A stretch of 7,787 bases of DNA, from assembly GCA_030950965.1 (NCBI GenBank), contig JAUZQP010000173.1, positions 1 through 7,787 on the forward strand, read 5' to 3'. Made by a program: the position numbers and the translations under genes. The stretch comes from Mariprofundaceae bacterium (GTDB lineage: Bacteria > Pseudomonadota > Zetaproteobacteria > Mariprofundales > Mariprofundaceae). Below are positions 7,578 through 7,787 of this stretch, piece after piece. The stretch's first letter is position 1, and every line of letters begins with the position of its first letter. Below the pieces are notes generated by a model. The model was given only the letters and a program-made list of their open reading frames with translations. It made no database searches and had not been told where the DNA came from.

Positions 7578-7661
7578 ATCAGCATCCTTCACGTCAATCT
7601 TGCATCGTATGACTTAATGTAGATGATAGCGGCTAAGAGATTAATAAAACTGGAGGAAACA
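7578..7661 (+). promoter_or_regulatory. AT-rich leader of the lipoprotein gene with strong Shine-Dalgarno
   Basis: The gap between the istB relic and the lipoprotein start is AT-rich. TTGCAT (7600-7605) with a 16-base spacer to GATGAT (7622-7627) is a weak sigma70-like candidate. GGAGG (7652-7656), five bases before the ATG at 7662, is a strong ribosome-binding site and fixes that start. No terminator or operator is evident. Confidence 0.35.
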
Positions 7662-7787
7662 ATGAAATACCTACCCTTATATTGTGCCATTCTGATGCTC
7701 TCTGGCTGCGCAACCCTCAACCAAGAAAGCTACGATGCATTGATGAGCCTGCCTCCCAAAGTAGATTCCTTAGAAAAAAAATTAGCA
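7662..7787 (+). CDS. Putative lipoprotein, 3' truncated by window edge
   Basis: Forty-two codons are visible before the window ends. The N-terminus is a short type II (lipoprotein) signal peptide: Lys2, a hydrophobic stretch at residues 3-13, then the lipobox LSGC with the lipidated Cys at position 16. The residue after Cys is Ala, which by the usual +2 rule predicts outer-membrane delivery by the Lol system in a Gram-negative cell. The mature part seen so far (ATLNQESYDALMSL, then a Lys/Glu/Leu-rich stretch) may begin a helical or coiled-coil region but shows no family signature. The gene has its own strong Shine-Dalgarno and probably its own promoter, so it is likely a separate transcription unit from the response regulator. 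Function unknown. Confidence 0.8.
   Translation, partial: MKYLPLYCAILMLSGCATLNQESYDALMSLPPKVDSLEKKLA

Overview
The window looks like chromosomal DNA of a proteobacterium, probably a gammaproteobacterium. UvrB is close to the Escherichia coli type, base composition is balanced (about 50% G+C by eye), and the window holds an outer-membrane-type lipoprotein and an IS21-type insertion sequence relic. I cannot name the genus from the sequence. All recognisable genes lie on the + strand.

Left block (1-5169): the end of uvrB, missing about 30 N-terminal residues beyond the window edge, overlaps by 4 bp (ATGA) a very large SWIM zinc-finger plus SNF2 (Swi2/Snf2) ATPase gene. The overlap makes co-translation likely and suggests a link between nucleotide excision repair and a DNA-translocating remodeller. 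A perfect 10-bp inverted repeat straddles the stop codon of the SNF2 gene.

Middle block (5242-7302): an SRP54/Ffh-type GTPase with all domains but several substitutions in normally conserved GTPase motifs, and without the rpsP-rimM-trmD neighbours that often follow ffh in gammaproteobacteria. After 42 bp comes a NarL/FixJ-type response regulator with intact receiver and LuxR HTH domains but no kinase gene in view. A short palindrome lies in the gap between them.

Right block (7303-7787): a decayed, internally deleted and frameshifted remnant of an IS21-family IstB ATPase, then an AT-rich leader with a strong Shine-Dalgarno, then the first 42 codons of a lipoprotein gene that runs off the window.

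I found no tRNA, rRNA, CRISPR array, convincing intrinsic terminator or clear phage/defence cassette. The best candidates for something new are the uvrB/SWIM-SNF2 translational coupling and the divergent Ffh in a non-standard neighbourhood. Neither is proven to be a new system.
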